NCBI RefSeq assembly: GCF_023284045.1
Contig: NZ_JAKIKQ010000016.1
Span: 49,639 to 113,638 of the forward strand
Direction: 5' to 3'
Origin: Shewanella kaireitica
GTDB taxonomy: Bacteria > Pseudomonadota > Gammaproteobacteria > Enterobacterales > Shewanellaceae
Length of the DNA: 64,000 nt
Positions 1 to 8,562 of the stretch are shown here, in pieces (the stretch's first letter is position 1; every line of letters begins with the position of its first letter). Position numbers and translations under genes: made by a program. Below the pieces are notes generated by a model. That model had not been told where the DNA came from and did no database searches. It worked only from the letters and a program-made list of their open reading frames with translations.

Positions 1-248
1 AAGCTCTGCGACAATATCCATGTTGTCGAAGGTCATTTGGTGCATCAGAGAGCGCTGTTTAGGCACTAACAGCCGTGGAAATATTAACTGTTTGCAAATG
101 CGAAGCTGCAATTGTTTAGAGCCTGGAAGGGCTGAATATCAGGAAGTTAATCATTAGTCTTAAGCCTAATGTCTGCATTGTCGAAACGGTTAATGTGTAA
201 TAGCGTAGTTTGGAGTTGATGGTCGTTGAAGCGAATTAAGGTGCGGTA

Positions 249-716
249 ATGCAAGCATTTCAAGATTTATACCCAGAAGAACTCTGCCATTGTTATGGTT
301 GCGGTAAGAATAACCCTCATGGGCATCAACTCAAAAGTTACTGGGACGATGATGAAACCATCGCATTGTTTACCCCTAAGCCTTTTCATACAGCCATTCC
401 CGGCTTTGTTTACGGTGGATTAATAGCTTCACTTATCGATTGCCATGGAACGGGTAGTGCCAGTGCTGCCGCAGGGCGGGCATTTGCCGATGGTACGCAG
501 CAGCCACCAAGGTTTGTTACCGCGGCGCTCAATATCGATTATCTCGCGCCAACGCCCATGGGCGTAGAGTTGGAATTGCGTGGCGTTATTTGCGAAGTAA
601 AGCCCAAGAAAGTGGTGTTAGATATCAGTCTTATCGCTGCAGGCGTTACTTGCGCCAAAGGACATATGGTGGCGGTTAAAATGCCAGAAAGTATGCTTAA
701 TACGAGCGGGACGTGA
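249..716 (+). CDS. PaaI-type hotdog thioesterase
   Basis: A 155-residue single-domain protein. The N-terminal CYGCGKNNPHGHQL stretch and the following PGFVYGGLIASLIDCHGTGSA segment are typical of the PaaI/4HBT hotdog family; the second corresponds to the helix carrying the catalytic acid (Asp in LIDCHG). Members hydrolyse acyl-CoA thioesters in the cytoplasm; the substrate cannot be read from the sequence. The start is supported by an AAGG seven bases upstream of the ATG. It stands alone, with a convergent neighbour downstream and no clear partner. The family call is firm; the physiological role is unknown. Confidence 0.8.
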   Translation: MQAFQDLYPEELCHCYGCGKNNPHGHQLKSYWDDDETIALFTPKPFHTAIPGFVYGGLIASLIDCHGTGSASAAAGRAFADGTQQPPRFVTAALNIDYLAPTPMGVELELRGVICEVKPKKVVLDISLIAAGVTCAKGHMVAVKMPESMLNTSGT

Positions 717-800
717 GATGTTTTTCATCCTGCCTCAATTTCGATATAAGAACTCCAATTACTCTTAATGACAAAAGAGTAATAGGAGTCTCTTAGTTGG

Positions 801-1970
801 CTATATTTTTTGTAATACAAACAATTGATAGCCAAACTCTGCCGCAAACTGGCTGCAAATATTCACTTCATGTTTGATATCGTTCAGCGCTGCAGAAGCT
901 GCCATTTCTGATTCAAGCTCTTTTGCACGCTCACCTAACGGGCCGTAATAATCTAACCAAGCCTGTTTGCTCTGAGGGAAATGCTCGACAACACGGTAGC
1001 CCGCGTGCTTCATTTGCTCGATTCGGGTTGCGACAGGCTGAATATCTGGATAGTTTTGACTCCAAAACTCAACGGATTTCTGACTTGGATTGTCAGTTTT
1101 CCAAACGAGATCGCTAATCACTAAACAACCTTGCTGCTGTAATAGTGGCAGCCACTGCGCGAGTGCTTTTTCTACGCCCATAATGTAGGCACTGCCTTCT
1201 GCCCAAATAAGATCAAAGCTCTCATTAGTAAACGGCAATTCGGTCATGCTAGCGCAAACAGTTTCGAGCCGATTAGAAAAACCGAGCTGCTCAAGGCGTT
1301 GTGCTAGCCTATCTAGTGCGGACTGCTCATTATCGGCGGCGGTAATGTTTGCTTTGCTATGTTCGGCTAACACTTTAGTTGCTAACCCTTTGCCACAGCC
1401 TATCTCTAAGATATTGTCAGGTGCTTTGGCTACCAGTGATAAAGCTTTTTGTGTATCACTGTCGCTTCCGGGTCCCCAGCGCTCTAATGGTTCGAAAACC
1501 GTCATAAAGTCAGCCATATATACATCGTGTTCGTTCATATCTTTTGATAACCATTTTAGTCGCAAGGCCTCTTTCTCACTAAAGCCTTGCTTTGTTAACC
1601 AGTCTAGATGAGCATCTGGGGCCAGTTTATCTAAACTCGTGTGCCATGCTTTGAGGTCGCCCTCACCAAGCATGGCTGCAAGTAAATTTCGTGACTGTTG
1701 CTTTTGCTCTATCTCTTTGTCTAGCGCTTTGAGACGGTTTTGCAGTAATTGTCTGTCAACTTTAGCTTCTAGACATACTTTGCACTCTTTCAGTGTTAAA
1801 CCGCCAGCCAGTAATTGTTGTATCAAACGGAGGCGTTGCAGATCTTTATCGCTGTAGACGCGATAGCCATTTTCAAGCCTACTAGCATTGATAAGCTTTT
1901 GCTTTTCATAATAAAGTATCGCGGTTCGAGAGAGTCCGACTGCTGCCGCAAGCTCAGAGATCTTATACAT
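801..1970 (-). CDS. MerR-family regulator fused to SAM-dependent methyltransferase
   Basis: A 389-residue two-domain protein. Residues 1-70 form a MerR winged helix-turn-helix (KISELAAAVGLSRTAILYYE, then NGYRVYSDKDLQRL), followed by a dimerisation helix to about residue 115. From about residue 185 a class I methyltransferase follows: motif I is ILEIGCGKGLATKVL, and later motifs include FDLIWAEGSAYIMG. MerR proteins normally carry a short effector domain there, so the enzyme may take that place or be regulated with it. The start is set at the second candidate codon (ATG at 1970) because AAGG lies nine bases upstream; an in-frame GTG sits two codons earlier. A promoter of MerR geometry lies just upstream, suggesting autoregulation. 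Substrate unknown. Confidence 0.85.
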   Translation of the reverse strand: MYKISELAAAVGLSRTAILYYEKQKLINASRLENGYRVYSDKDLQRLRLIQQLLAGGLTLKECKVCLEAKVDRQLLQNRLKALDKEIEQKQQSRNLLAAMLGEGDLKAWHTSLDKLAPDAHLDWLTKQGFSEKEALRLKWLSKDMNEHDVYMADFMTVFEPLERWGPGSDSDTQKALSLVAKAPDNILEIGCGKGLATKVLAEHSKANITAADNEQSALDRLAQRLEQLGFSNRLETVCASMTELPFTNESFDLIWAEGSAYIMGVEKALAQWLPLLQQQGCLVISDLVWKTDNPSQKSVEFWSQNYPDIQPVATRIEQMKHAGYRVVEHFPQSKQAWLDYYGPLGERAKELESEMAASAALNDIKHEVNICSQFAAEFGYQLFVLQKI

Positions 1971-2003
1971 GATCACCAGCCTTGTATCCGTTGATGGTTA
2001 AGC

Positions 2004-2034
2004 ACTTTAAACTATAAAGCTGTAGACGGGTCAA
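2004..2034 (-). promoter_or_regulatory. MerR-type promoter with 19-bp spacer
   Basis: On the minus strand TTGACC (2029-2034) and TAAAGT (2004-2009) are separated by 19 bases, the over-long spacer typical of MerR-controlled promoters. An imperfect dyad, CTACAGCTTTATAG (2012-2025), sits at its centre. A reading with TTTAAA as -10 and a 17-base spacer is also possible, which would make it an ordinary sigma-70 promoter. Confidence 0.5.
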
Positions 2035-2130
2035 TAGAAAGCTATAGTTATTTTTATGGGGCTACAGGATGGTTTAAAGCAGATAGGTATTCATAGCCAT
2101 TTCAAAATAGCTATATTTGTCAGTAGCTGG

Positions 2131-2673
2131 CTACACTGACTTTTCATAAGCTTGCGACAACCAACTAATGACTTCTCCATTAATATCATCGAGAGTTTTC
2201 AATTGAATCCGGTGAGTACACATGGCGCCGAATGGTCCGGAATCTTCTAGTCGACCTTGTGGCTCGACTCCCTTGAGTTTTAGTCCTAGGTCTACTCTTG
2301 TTTTGGTTGCGGGTTTTATGAGTGCAAATTGATTTTTTCTTATTAAGCTGACACTGGCCTTTTTAGGTGTAATGGTGATGTCATCACCGAACTTCTTGAT
2401 GGTTGCTATTAGCTTTTCATAAATGGGCTTAAGGCTTTCTTTACCGCTGTATTGAGTGATAACGAGATCTTCTACTGGCTGATTAGTCTCGCGAGATAAA
2501 GTAACAATGGTATTGGCAAATCCATGAGTGACACCATGTTCAGTTTTAAGATATTTCACAGCAGCAGTATGTTTGTCGAAATTCTCTTTTGTTAATATTT
2601 GAATCCACTCTTCAAGTGCTTTCCCTGTCTTTTCGGGCATATTGTTAATCATGGTTTGCAGTGCTTTATCCAT
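2131..2673 (-). CDS. DUF4287/DUF5655 domain protein
   Basis: About 180 residues, cytoplasmic, no signal peptide. The N-terminal half (MDKALQTMINNMPEKTGK, then EHGVTHGFANTIV) resembles DUF4287; the C-terminal half (YEKLIATIKKFGDDITI, then KNQFALIKPATKTRVDLGLK) resembles DUF5655. The two often occur together in one protein of unknown function. The start at ATG 2673 is chosen because AAGG lies nine bases upstream; an in-frame TTG begins three codons earlier. It reads toward the MerR-methyltransferase gene on the same strand, but 160 bases with a separate promoter lie between, so they are probably not cotranscribed. Confidence 0.75.
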   Translation of the reverse strand: MDKALQTMINNMPEKTGKALEEWIQILTKENFDKHTAAVKYLKTEHGVTHGFANTIVTLSRETNQPVEDLVITQYSGKESLKPIYEKLIATIKKFGDDITITPKKASVSLIRKNQFALIKPATKTRVDLGLKLKGVEPQGRLEDSGPFGAMCTHRIQLKTLDDINGEVISWLSQAYEKSV

Positions 2674-2842
2674 ATTGTTCAACCTTTATCCATAGCAATT
2701 GGTATGAATGTTCATTTATGCATTAGTTTAGCAAAGAAACAATCTACTATTGTTTTGTAGGGCATAGAGCAGCATGCATTATTTAAATGGTTGTTGGGTT
2801 AAAAGAGGGGATTATTTCGGTTTTACGACGGGAAAAACAAAA

Positions 2843-2865
2843 AGACCTAGCTCAAAGCTAGGTCT
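2843..2865 (-). terminator. Rho-independent terminator of the DUF3157 gene
   Basis: A perfect 10-bp stem (AGACCTAGCT/AGCTAGGTCT) with a CAA loop, followed on the minus strand by a T-rich run. It lies about 28 bases past the stop codon at 2893. Confidence 0.85.
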
Positions 2866-2892
2866 CAAAAAGATCTGGATCAACGATTGAAA

Positions 2893-3534
2893 CTACATGC
2901 GTGAATCCATCTCTTTCATCTTCAGGCTCATTAGCTGCTTAGTCCATTGCGCTTTATCGATGCCCTCTATCCACAATACGCGGCTCTCGCGGGTTTGGCC
3001 TTTACGTAGGTATGTATCCGGCATTCTGAATACCGCTTGCCATACTTTTACTGTTTCTCTTTTGATTAAGGCGCCAGAGTCGGCAAACAAACTCACTTCA
3101 AGTTCGATCATGACGTAATGTTCAGAGCTATTGCTTGAGAGCTCAAAGGTTAGACCTAAACGGCCATCATCATCCCACTGGCTATCTAAAAAGCTGACTT
3201 TAACACCACTTTTGGCAGTTGATTTTAACAGTGCTGACTGAGCGATTGCACTTGAGGTGAGTGCTTCGCTATTCGCTACAGGAGTCGTTGGGGTGACGGC
3301 TGGAGTTGCTTTCTCGTTGACGGCAACTGCTGCGGCTGTTGCCGGCAGTGTTACTGGAGCGGCCGTGTCTGCTTTAGTCTGACTTTCAAGAATGACATAT
3401 TCCCAAGTGAAGTCATCGTTGAGCTTAACGGTTGCGCCATTTTCTAAGGTGACTCGCGCCACTTCATCGGCATAGACTGGAGTTGCTAGCGAGAACAGGG
3501 CAATACAGGCATAGGCCATTAGCGTTTTGTACAT
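2893..3534 (-). CDS. DUF3157 family exported protein
   Basis: 213 residues with a signal peptide cleaved after about residue 22 (TPVYA/DE). The mature start VARVTLENGATVKLNDDFTWEY is typical of DUF3157. An Ala/Thr/Pro-rich linker (about residues 55-100) joins this to a C-terminal domain, DSQWDDDGRLGLTFELSSNS onward, that looks beta-rich. The start is supported by AAGG nine bases upstream. A strong terminator follows. Probably periplasmic; function unknown. Confidence 0.75.
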   Translation of the reverse strand: MYKTLMAYACIALFSLATPVYADEVARVTLENGATVKLNDDFTWEYVILESQTKADTAAPVTLPATAAAVAVNEKATPAVTPTTPVANSEALTSSAIAQSALLKSTAKSGVKVSFLDSQWDDDGRLGLTFELSSNSSEHYVMIELEVSLFADSGALIKRETVKVWQAVFRMPDTYLRKGQTRESRVLWIEGIDKAQWTKQLMSLKMKEMDSRM

Positions 3535-3627
3535 GATTATTAACCTTGTAAAGGAGATTGCCCTAGCATAGACAAACTCCCGTTAGATTAACACTGACAA
3601 GATCAAAATAGCTGACTTATGGTTGTT

Positions 3628-4164
3628 CTACATTGTATAACCAATGCTAAATACAGCAGATTCTGTGGCACTGTTATATCCAGCAGCTAAGGTAAAGTTT
3701 GGACCTAACACATATCTAATGCCGGCTTCTGCACCCCATGTGGTGTCTTTGTCAGTTTCCCATACCGGCTCGGCGCCGACAACATAGGGAACTATATTGG
3801 TGGTAGAGGATACTTCATGAATATACGCCGTTGCTCCGCCATATAAACTTAAGCCTGCAGCGAGCGGATAGGTTAAACCAAAACGCCAAAGCGAACTCTG
3901 TGAATAAGCTTCACCGGGCTCTTCAACAACTAAATCATTTTTTTTGCTCTGTGCATAGCCAATGTAATAACCCCACTGAGCATAGTCAGTATCGTAGTGG
4001 CTAGGAGCAATGGTGATGCCATAGAGATCGTCGATTGCCGGAATATAGTCTAGGGTTATACCAATTGTAGGTTTTGGTAAAACAGGTGCATCTTCACTGT
4101 AATCCTTGGCGAGTACGCTAAAGCTACAGAGGGTGATAACACAGGTAATTAAGTATTTGGTCAT
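3628..4164 (-). CDS. Predicted outer-membrane beta-barrel protein
   Basis: 178 residues. A signal peptide (cleavage near SVLA/KD) is followed by alternating aromatic/polar stretches such as WGYYIGYAQSKK, LWRFGLTYPLAAGLSLYGGATAYIHE and FTLAAGYNSATESAVFSIGY, which look like strands of a small porin-like barrel. It ends in GYTM, not the usual terminal Phe. I do not recognise a family. It is a single gene, divergent from the downstream channel gene. Confidence 0.6.
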   Translation of the reverse strand: MTKYLITCVITLCSFSVLAKDYSEDAPVLPKPTIGITLDYIPAIDDLYGITIAPSHYDTDYAQWGYYIGYAQSKKNDLVVEEPGEAYSQSSLWRFGLTYPLAAGLSLYGGATAYIHEVSSTTNIVPYVVGAEPVWETDKDTTWGAEAGIRYVLGPNFTLAAGYNSATESAVFSIGYTM

Positions 4165-4361
4165 TTTGATCTCGATAAACTTCAGGCAATAGAAAATGGA
4201 TTGTTGTGAATCTTTAGATTACAGTCAACTGTGATAGCTCAAATTGCTGTTAAACTTAATAATTGTGATTGATTTGTTCGCCACATGATTGTGGCTTGTT
4301 AACCCTATTTTGCAAGCTTGAATAGATTGTTTGTGTCTGTTCACTATTGGAGATATCTATT

Positions 4362-5618
4362 TTGGATCAGGAATTACGTGCAAGTATCACTCAATGGTTG
4401 GCAACTGTCGGGATCGACAGCCAACCTGCGGACGGTGTTTCAACCAGTATTCTTGTGATTGTCTGTTTCATTGTGGCTTTTATAGGCTACGTCTTTGTGA
4501 AACGGGGTGTTGTGAGCACCATGAATATTGTCATCACTCGCTCGCGCGTCCATTGGGACGATATCTTCATGCGCTATCGTGTATTGGAGAAGTTGGCCAA
4601 GCTGGTTCCTGCATTAATTCTCAATATCATTCTGCCGCTGGCACTAACCGAGCATGAAGTGTTGGCGAGTCTGGCTGACAGGCTACTTGATGTCACCATT
4701 GTGATTTTATTTGTGCGTGCGGTTTATAGTGCATTAGATGCCGCCAATGAAATTGCTGATGTTAATTTAGTTAGCCGTCGACTGCCGATTAAGAGCTTTG
4801 TACAGCTGTTTAAGTTGTTTATGTTTTTCGTCGCTATCATCATCTCCATTTCGGTACTGGCTGACCAATCGCCAGTTTACTTCTTAAGTGGCTTAGGTGT
4901 TGCGACAGGTTTGGTGATGTTGGTTTTCAGGGACACTATTTTGGGCTTTGTGGCTGGTATTCAGCTAGCGGCTAATAGAATGGTCAGTCCAACAGATTGG
5001 ATCCAAATGGATAAGTACGGCGCAGATGGTGCCGTTGAAGAGGTGTCGCTAACAACGGTTAAAGTGCGTAACTGGGATCAAACAATTACCATGATCCCCG
5101 CTTATGCTTTGGTGTCAGATGCCTTTAAGAACTGGCGTGGCATGTCAGAGTCTGGCGGCCGGAGAATTAAGCGCTCAGTACAAATCGATATTAGTTCCAT
5201 TGGTTTTTTAACTGAAGAAGATAAGCAGAGATTGTCGAAGATCAACCATCTTAAGTCCTATTTCGCTGCAAAATCGCAGGAGATTAGTACATTTAACGCA
5301 CTGGTGGAAGATGCTGATATGCCAGTGAATAGTCGACACCTAACCAATGTTGGTACCTTTAGAGCCTATATGCTGGCCTATTTAAAACAGCATGAGAAAG
5401 TACATAAAGATATGACCTTATTGGTGCGTCAGCTAGCGCCAACATCTACAGGTGTACCGATTGAGCTGTATATCTTTACCAATGACATTAGGTGGGCAGC
5501 CTATGAAGATATTCAAGCGGATATCTTTGACCATGTGTTTGCCATATTGCCGGAGTTTGGTTTAAGGGTATATCAAGGGCCGACTGGTGCGGATATACGT
5601 AGTTTGCAAAGCCATTAG
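4362..5618 (+). CDS. ybdG: Mechanosensitive channel YbdG/MscM
   Basis: About 418 residues, closely similar along its length to E. coli YbdG, an MscS-family mini-conductance channel of the inner membrane. Visible landmarks are GLGVATGLVMLVFRDTILGF (pore-lining helix), AANRMVSPTDWIQMDKYGADG (beta domain), TTVKVRNWDQTITMIP and the C-terminal QADIFDHVFAILPEFGLRV. Several hydrophobic helices precede the pore. I place the start at TTG 4362 because GGAG lies nine bases upstream; another in-frame TTG at 4347 overlaps that ribosome site. A bidirectional terminator follows. Confidence 0.92.
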   Translation: MDQELRASITQWLATVGIDSQPADGVSTSILVIVCFIVAFIGYVFVKRGVVSTMNIVITRSRVHWDDIFMRYRVLEKLAKLVPALILNIILPLALTEHEVLASLADRLLDVTIVILFVRAVYSALDAANEIADVNLVSRRLPIKSFVQLFKLFMFFVAIIISISVLADQSPVYFLSGLGVATGLVMLVFRDTILGFVAGIQLAANRMVSPTDWIQMDKYGADGAVEEVSLTTVKVRNWDQTITMIPAYALVSDAFKNWRGMSESGGRRIKRSVQIDISSIGFLTEEDKQRLSKINHLKSYFAAKSQEISTFNALVEDADMPVNSRHLTNVGTFRAYMLAYLKQHEKVHKDMTLLVRQLAPTSTGVPIELYIFTNDIRWAAYEDIQADIFDHVFAILPEFGLRVYQGPTGADIRSLQSH

Positions 5619-5635
5619 TCACGATAGTTGAAGCT

Positions 5636-5665
5636 AGAAAAGGCACCTAATTAGGTGCCTTTTCT
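5636..5665. terminator. Bidirectional terminator between ybdG and folM
   Basis: A 30-base perfect palindrome (AGAAAAGGCACCTAA and its complement) with A-tract and T-tract flanks, so it can serve both converging genes. Confidence 0.9.
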
Positions 5666-5672
5666 AATATGA

Positions 5673-6377
5673 TTAAACCAAGTGGCGGCCGCCATCAATT
5701 TTCAAGGTTTGACCGGTAACATAGTGACTCTGCAATAGGTAGCTGACTGCACTTAAGATCTCTATCTCACCACCCTCCTTGGTCATCAGTGACTTCTTCA
5801 ATGCCTTCTGTTTGTACTGTTCGTCATCATCAGGGTTAAACATGAGCAGTGCAGGAGCAATACTATTGACCTTAACCTCGGGGGCATATTTTGCGGCAAA
5901 AGATAGAGTCAGGTTTTGTAACGCAGCTTTACTGGCAGCATAGGCAGCATGTTTCTTACTGCCTTTCTCTGCAACATAATCGGTAATGTGAATAATATCA
6001 GCCATGCCACTATTGGCCTTAAGCTGCTCCGCAAGGGCAAGGTTAATGGTATAAGGCACACTCACATGAATGCGCATCATTTTGTCCATAATCGATAATG
6101 CAGAGGCTGCATCACCGTCAGGTAACCAGTCTGATGCATTATGGATTAGTGCTTTAAAGGCAGGTTGTTGAGCTAGCTTTTTCAGTAGCTCATCGAGTTG
6201 AGCATCGTGGTAAAAATCACACTGATGTAGTTCAACACCTAAGACTTCGAGTTCTTGCAGTTGTGGATATTGGCTACGGTAAGTGCCAATGACTTTATGG
6301 CCTTGTTGCGCTAAATGCTTAGCAAGGTAGAAGCCGACACGCTTGCCGACTCCGGTTATTAAAATAGCAGCTGTCAT
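5673..6377 (-). CDS. folM: Dihydromonapterin reductase FolM (SDR family)
   Basis: A short-chain dehydrogenase of about 234 residues. The nucleotide-binding motif is ILITGVGKRVG with the Lys-Arg pair seen in FolM and pteridine reductases; the catalytic pair is YAASKAALQNL; and a GQTLKIDGGRHLV end closes the protein. FolM reduces dihydromonapterin to tetrahydromonapterin with NADPH. It sits 19 bases after folE and downstream of folX, exactly the three enzymes of that pathway. Start at ATG 6377, five bases after AAGGA; the preceding TTG codon is in frame but too close to that site. Confidence 0.92.
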   Translation of the reverse strand: MTAAILITGVGKRVGFYLAKHLAQQGHKVIGTYRSQYPQLQELEVLGVELHQCDFYHDAQLDELLKKLAQQPAFKALIHNASDWLPDGDAASALSIMDKMMRIHVSVPYTINLALAEQLKANSGMADIIHITDYVAEKGSKKHAAYAASKAALQNLTLSFAAKYAPEVKVNSIAPALLMFNPDDDEQYKQKALKKSLMTKEGGEIEILSAVSYLLQSHYVTGQTLKIDGGRHLV

Positions 6378-6396
6378 CAAAATCCTTAATGGCTGA

Positions 6397-7035
6397 CTAG
6401 CGGAAAAACTCAGCCCGAGTTGCGGCGCTGGTTTTAAACTCGCCTCCGAGGGCAGTGGTTTGCGTTTGCGATTGGGTATCCATCACCCCTCTGGATTTTA
6501 CGCAGTAGTGGGTGGCGTCGATGCTCACTGCTACATTATCGGTAGCGAGCAATGTTTGCAGTGCGACTAAGATCTGCTTGGTTAAGCGCTCTTGCACTTG
6601 TGGTCGCTGGGCAAAGAAACGCACGATACGATTGATTTTAGACAGACCAATAATGGTGCTGCTGGGGATATAAGCCACTTTGGCTAAACCATCGATGGTA
6701 ACGAAGTGATGTTCACAGGTGCTGACGACGCTGATATCAGTGATCCGCACCATCTCATCGACCGCCATCTTATTTTCAATTTGGGCGATTTTAGGAAAGT
6801 TTGCATAGTCTAAACCTGCAAAGACCTCGTTGACATACATCTTAGCGATACGGTGTGGCGTCTCTTGTAAGCTATCATCGTTAAGATCTAGTCCTAAGGT
6901 CGATACCACTTCGGTCATTAAGCCTTTAATGCGCTCATACTTCTGTTTGGCGGTCATATCCGATGGAATTAAAGGGGTCTCGAGTCCTTGCTTGACGAGT
7001 GCATCTCTCACTTGTTGAGCCTGAGGTACGTCCAT
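6397..7035 (-). CDS. folE: GTP cyclohydrolase I
   Basis: About 212 residues, close to E. coli FolE throughout: LQETPHRIAKMYVNEVFAGL, STCEHHFVTIDG (zinc Cys and His), GLSKINRIVRFFAQRPQVQERLT and HYCVKSRGVMD (second zinc Cys). It converts GTP to dihydroneopterin triphosphate, the entry to folate and to monapterin. The start is set at ATG 7035 because AGGAG (7042-7046) lies six bases before it; a longer in-frame reading begins within folX's end but has no support. It is the middle gene of folX-folE-folM. Confidence 0.95.
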   Translation of the reverse strand: MDVPQAQQVRDALVKQGLETPLIPSDMTAKQKYERIKGLMTEVVSTLGLDLNDDSLQETPHRIAKMYVNEVFAGLDYANFPKIAQIENKMAVDEMVRITDISVVSTCEHHFVTIDGLAKVAYIPSSTIIGLSKINRIVRFFAQRPQVQERLTKQILVALQTLLATDNVAVSIDATHYCVKSRGVMDTQSQTQTTALGGEFKTSAATRAEFFR

Positions 7036-7076
7036 AATTGACTCCTGCTGAGATTGAATGGATTGGCTGCGGGGCA

Positions 7077-7442
7077 TTAAGGCTTCCGATACTCTAAAGA
7101 CAGTGATACGGAGTCTGCGAACCTTAATGCATGGGGCTTATCAATGGTTACTCGGGCATATTGCACCCATGGATGCTGACTACTGATATCGAGCACATCA
7201 GAGACTAATTTTTCTAATAGTAGAAAGCGCCCCTCTTCGACGTGCTGAATGACAGCCTTAGTCACCTTCTTGTAATTGAGTGCCTCATCGACGTTATCTT
7301 CGCGAATGGCATTACTCGCGGGGTAGTGGATCTCGATATTAATCACTACATCCTGCATTTTCTCGCGCTCTTCAATATTGAAACCGATGAAGGTGCGCAG
7401 GCGCAAATTGGTTACTTTGATAATGGCGTTGCTTGTTGTCAT
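7077..7442 (-). CDS. folX: Dihydroneopterin triphosphate 2'-epimerase
   Basis: 121 residues, very like E. coli FolX (KVTNLRLRTFIGFNIEEREK, EALNYKKVTKAVIQHVEEGR, LLEKLVSDVLDI, RFADSVSLSLEY). It belongs to the FolB/FolX tunnelling fold and epimerises dihydroneopterin triphosphate to the monapterin form. The start has AAGGA six bases upstream. As first gene of the operon it is followed by folE after 41 bases. The set implies production of tetrahydromonapterin, known as a cofactor of phenylalanine hydroxylase; a phhA gene is not in this window. Confidence 0.93.
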   Translation of the reverse strand: MTTSNAIIKVTNLRLRTFIGFNIEEREKMQDVVINIEIHYPASNAIREDNVDEALNYKKVTKAVIQHVEEGRFLLLEKLVSDVLDISSQHPWVQYARVTIDKPHALRFADSVSLSLEYRKP

Positions 7443-7604
7443 TTATAGTCCTTTATTGTTCTTTATAACTAACTATAGGCAAAGATACGGATAATTCAGC
7501 AATTTAGATCATCCCTTTAAGTACCAATTTACACCAAGCAGAGATCTAAAAGTCAACTGACATCGTACAGATTGATAATGTTTGTTGGCTGAGTTGAGTG
7601 AACT

Positions 7605-8051
7605 ATGGAGCGAAACGAACGTATTTGGCAAGGTCTAGGTTATGCCGGGTTGTTGCCTTTTATTATTGCAACAACAATGGCTTGGACAGGGTTGAAGTTA
7701 ACTTGGTTAAACGCTGAGTTTGCCTTTATTAGCTATAGCGCGGTCATTCTTAGTTTTATATCTGGCACTTTGTGGGGGCGTGCTATTGCGCTATCAACCA
7801 GCAGCACGACTGGGCGTTTGCTTATACAGAGTAATCTGTTTTCAATCTTAGCTTGGATAGCTTTATTACTAAATCAACAGCTGATCAGCCTAGCGATATT
7901 GGCTGTGGGATACTTAAGCCTGCTAGCAATTGAAAGGAAAGCTAAAGAGTTATGTCTTAACCAAGACTACATCTCAATGAGACTCAGATTAACGCTGGTA
8001 GCGATAACTTTGCATCTACTGATGTTAATCCATCAATTTTTCGGAGGTTAG
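7605..8051 (+). CDS. DUF3429 membrane protein
   Basis: 148 residues with about four membrane helices (LLPFIIATTMAWTGL, FISYSAVILSFISGTLWG, NLFSILAWIALLL, LISLAILAVGYLSLLAI). The FISYSAVILSFISGTLWGRAI segment is typical of DUF3429. Function unknown. Its stop codon is only two bases from the DCC gene downstream, whose ribosome site GGAGG lies in its last codons, so the two are cotranscribed. Confidence 0.75.
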   Translation: MERNERIWQGLGYAGLLPFIIATTMAWTGLKLTWLNAEFAFISYSAVILSFISGTLWGRAIALSTSSTTGRLLIQSNLFSILAWIALLLNQQLISLAILAVGYLSLLAIERKAKELCLNQDYISMRLRLTLVAITLHLLMLIHQFFGG

Positions 8052-8053
8052 TA

Positions 8054-8440
8054 ATGAAACTACGTATCTTTTATGATTCACTTTGTCCGCTATGTGATGC
8101 AGAAATGCAGCACATCAAATCATTAGACAGTCACGATAACATTGAGCTACAAGATCTCAATCAAGCTGATTTTAGTATTAAGTATCCTGAGATAGATTTC
8201 GCTCTAGCGAATAAGATTTTACATGCTCAACGCGCCGATGGTTCGTTAATCACCGGACTCGATGTGACCTACGAAGCTTGGGCTGCTGTGGGTAAAGAGA
8301 AGTGGGTTTCACTACTGCGCTGCTCGTTAGTTAAGCCATTTGCTGATAAAGGCTACCTGTTCTTTGCTAAGCACCGTTACCGCATATCTTACTTACTCAC
8401 TGGCAAGAAACGCTGCGAATCAGGCACCTGTTACCGTTAA
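8054..8440 (+). CDS. DCC-family (DUF393) thiol-disulfide oxidoreductase-like protein
   Basis: 128 residues. The opening RIFYDSLCPLCDAEM carries the DxxCPxC motif that defines the DCC/DUF393 family, a thioredoxin-like group; HAQRADGSLITGLDV and the aromatic C-terminal part fit the family too. The two N-terminal Cys are the predicted redox pair; two more Cys lie near the end (CESGTC). Cytoplasmic. Coupled to the DUF3429 gene. It is 122 bases upstream of bufA1 on the same strand, so read-through into the bufferin operon is possible but not shown. Confidence 0.82.
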   Translation: MKLRIFYDSLCPLCDAEMQHIKSLDSHDNIELQDLNQADFSIKYPEIDFALANKILHAQRADGSLITGLDVTYEAWAAVGKEKWVSLLRCSLVKPFADKGYLFFAKHRYRISYLLTGKKRCESGTCYR

Positions 8441-8562
8441 AGCTTGCTGTTTAAGTGATTATTCCTGACTCGACTAAAATTAATTGAGTACCTAATGCAA
8501 TCAAACCTCTGACTCACTCGTTATAGGGTTGAATGTGTTATCTATCAAAAGGAATAATCGAT

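Noticed and set aside
1..66. A short open stretch at the left edge, in minus-strand frame (reading VPKQRSLMHQMTFDN) or in plus-strand frame 1.
   Set aside because: Either could be the end of a neighbouring gene, but no start with a ribosome site and no family likeness can be seen in so short a piece.
8465..8515. CTGACTC twice (8465-8471 and 8509-8515) before bufA1, as possible ECF -35 elements.
   Set aside because: No matching -10 element at a constant distance; too short to claim a promoter.
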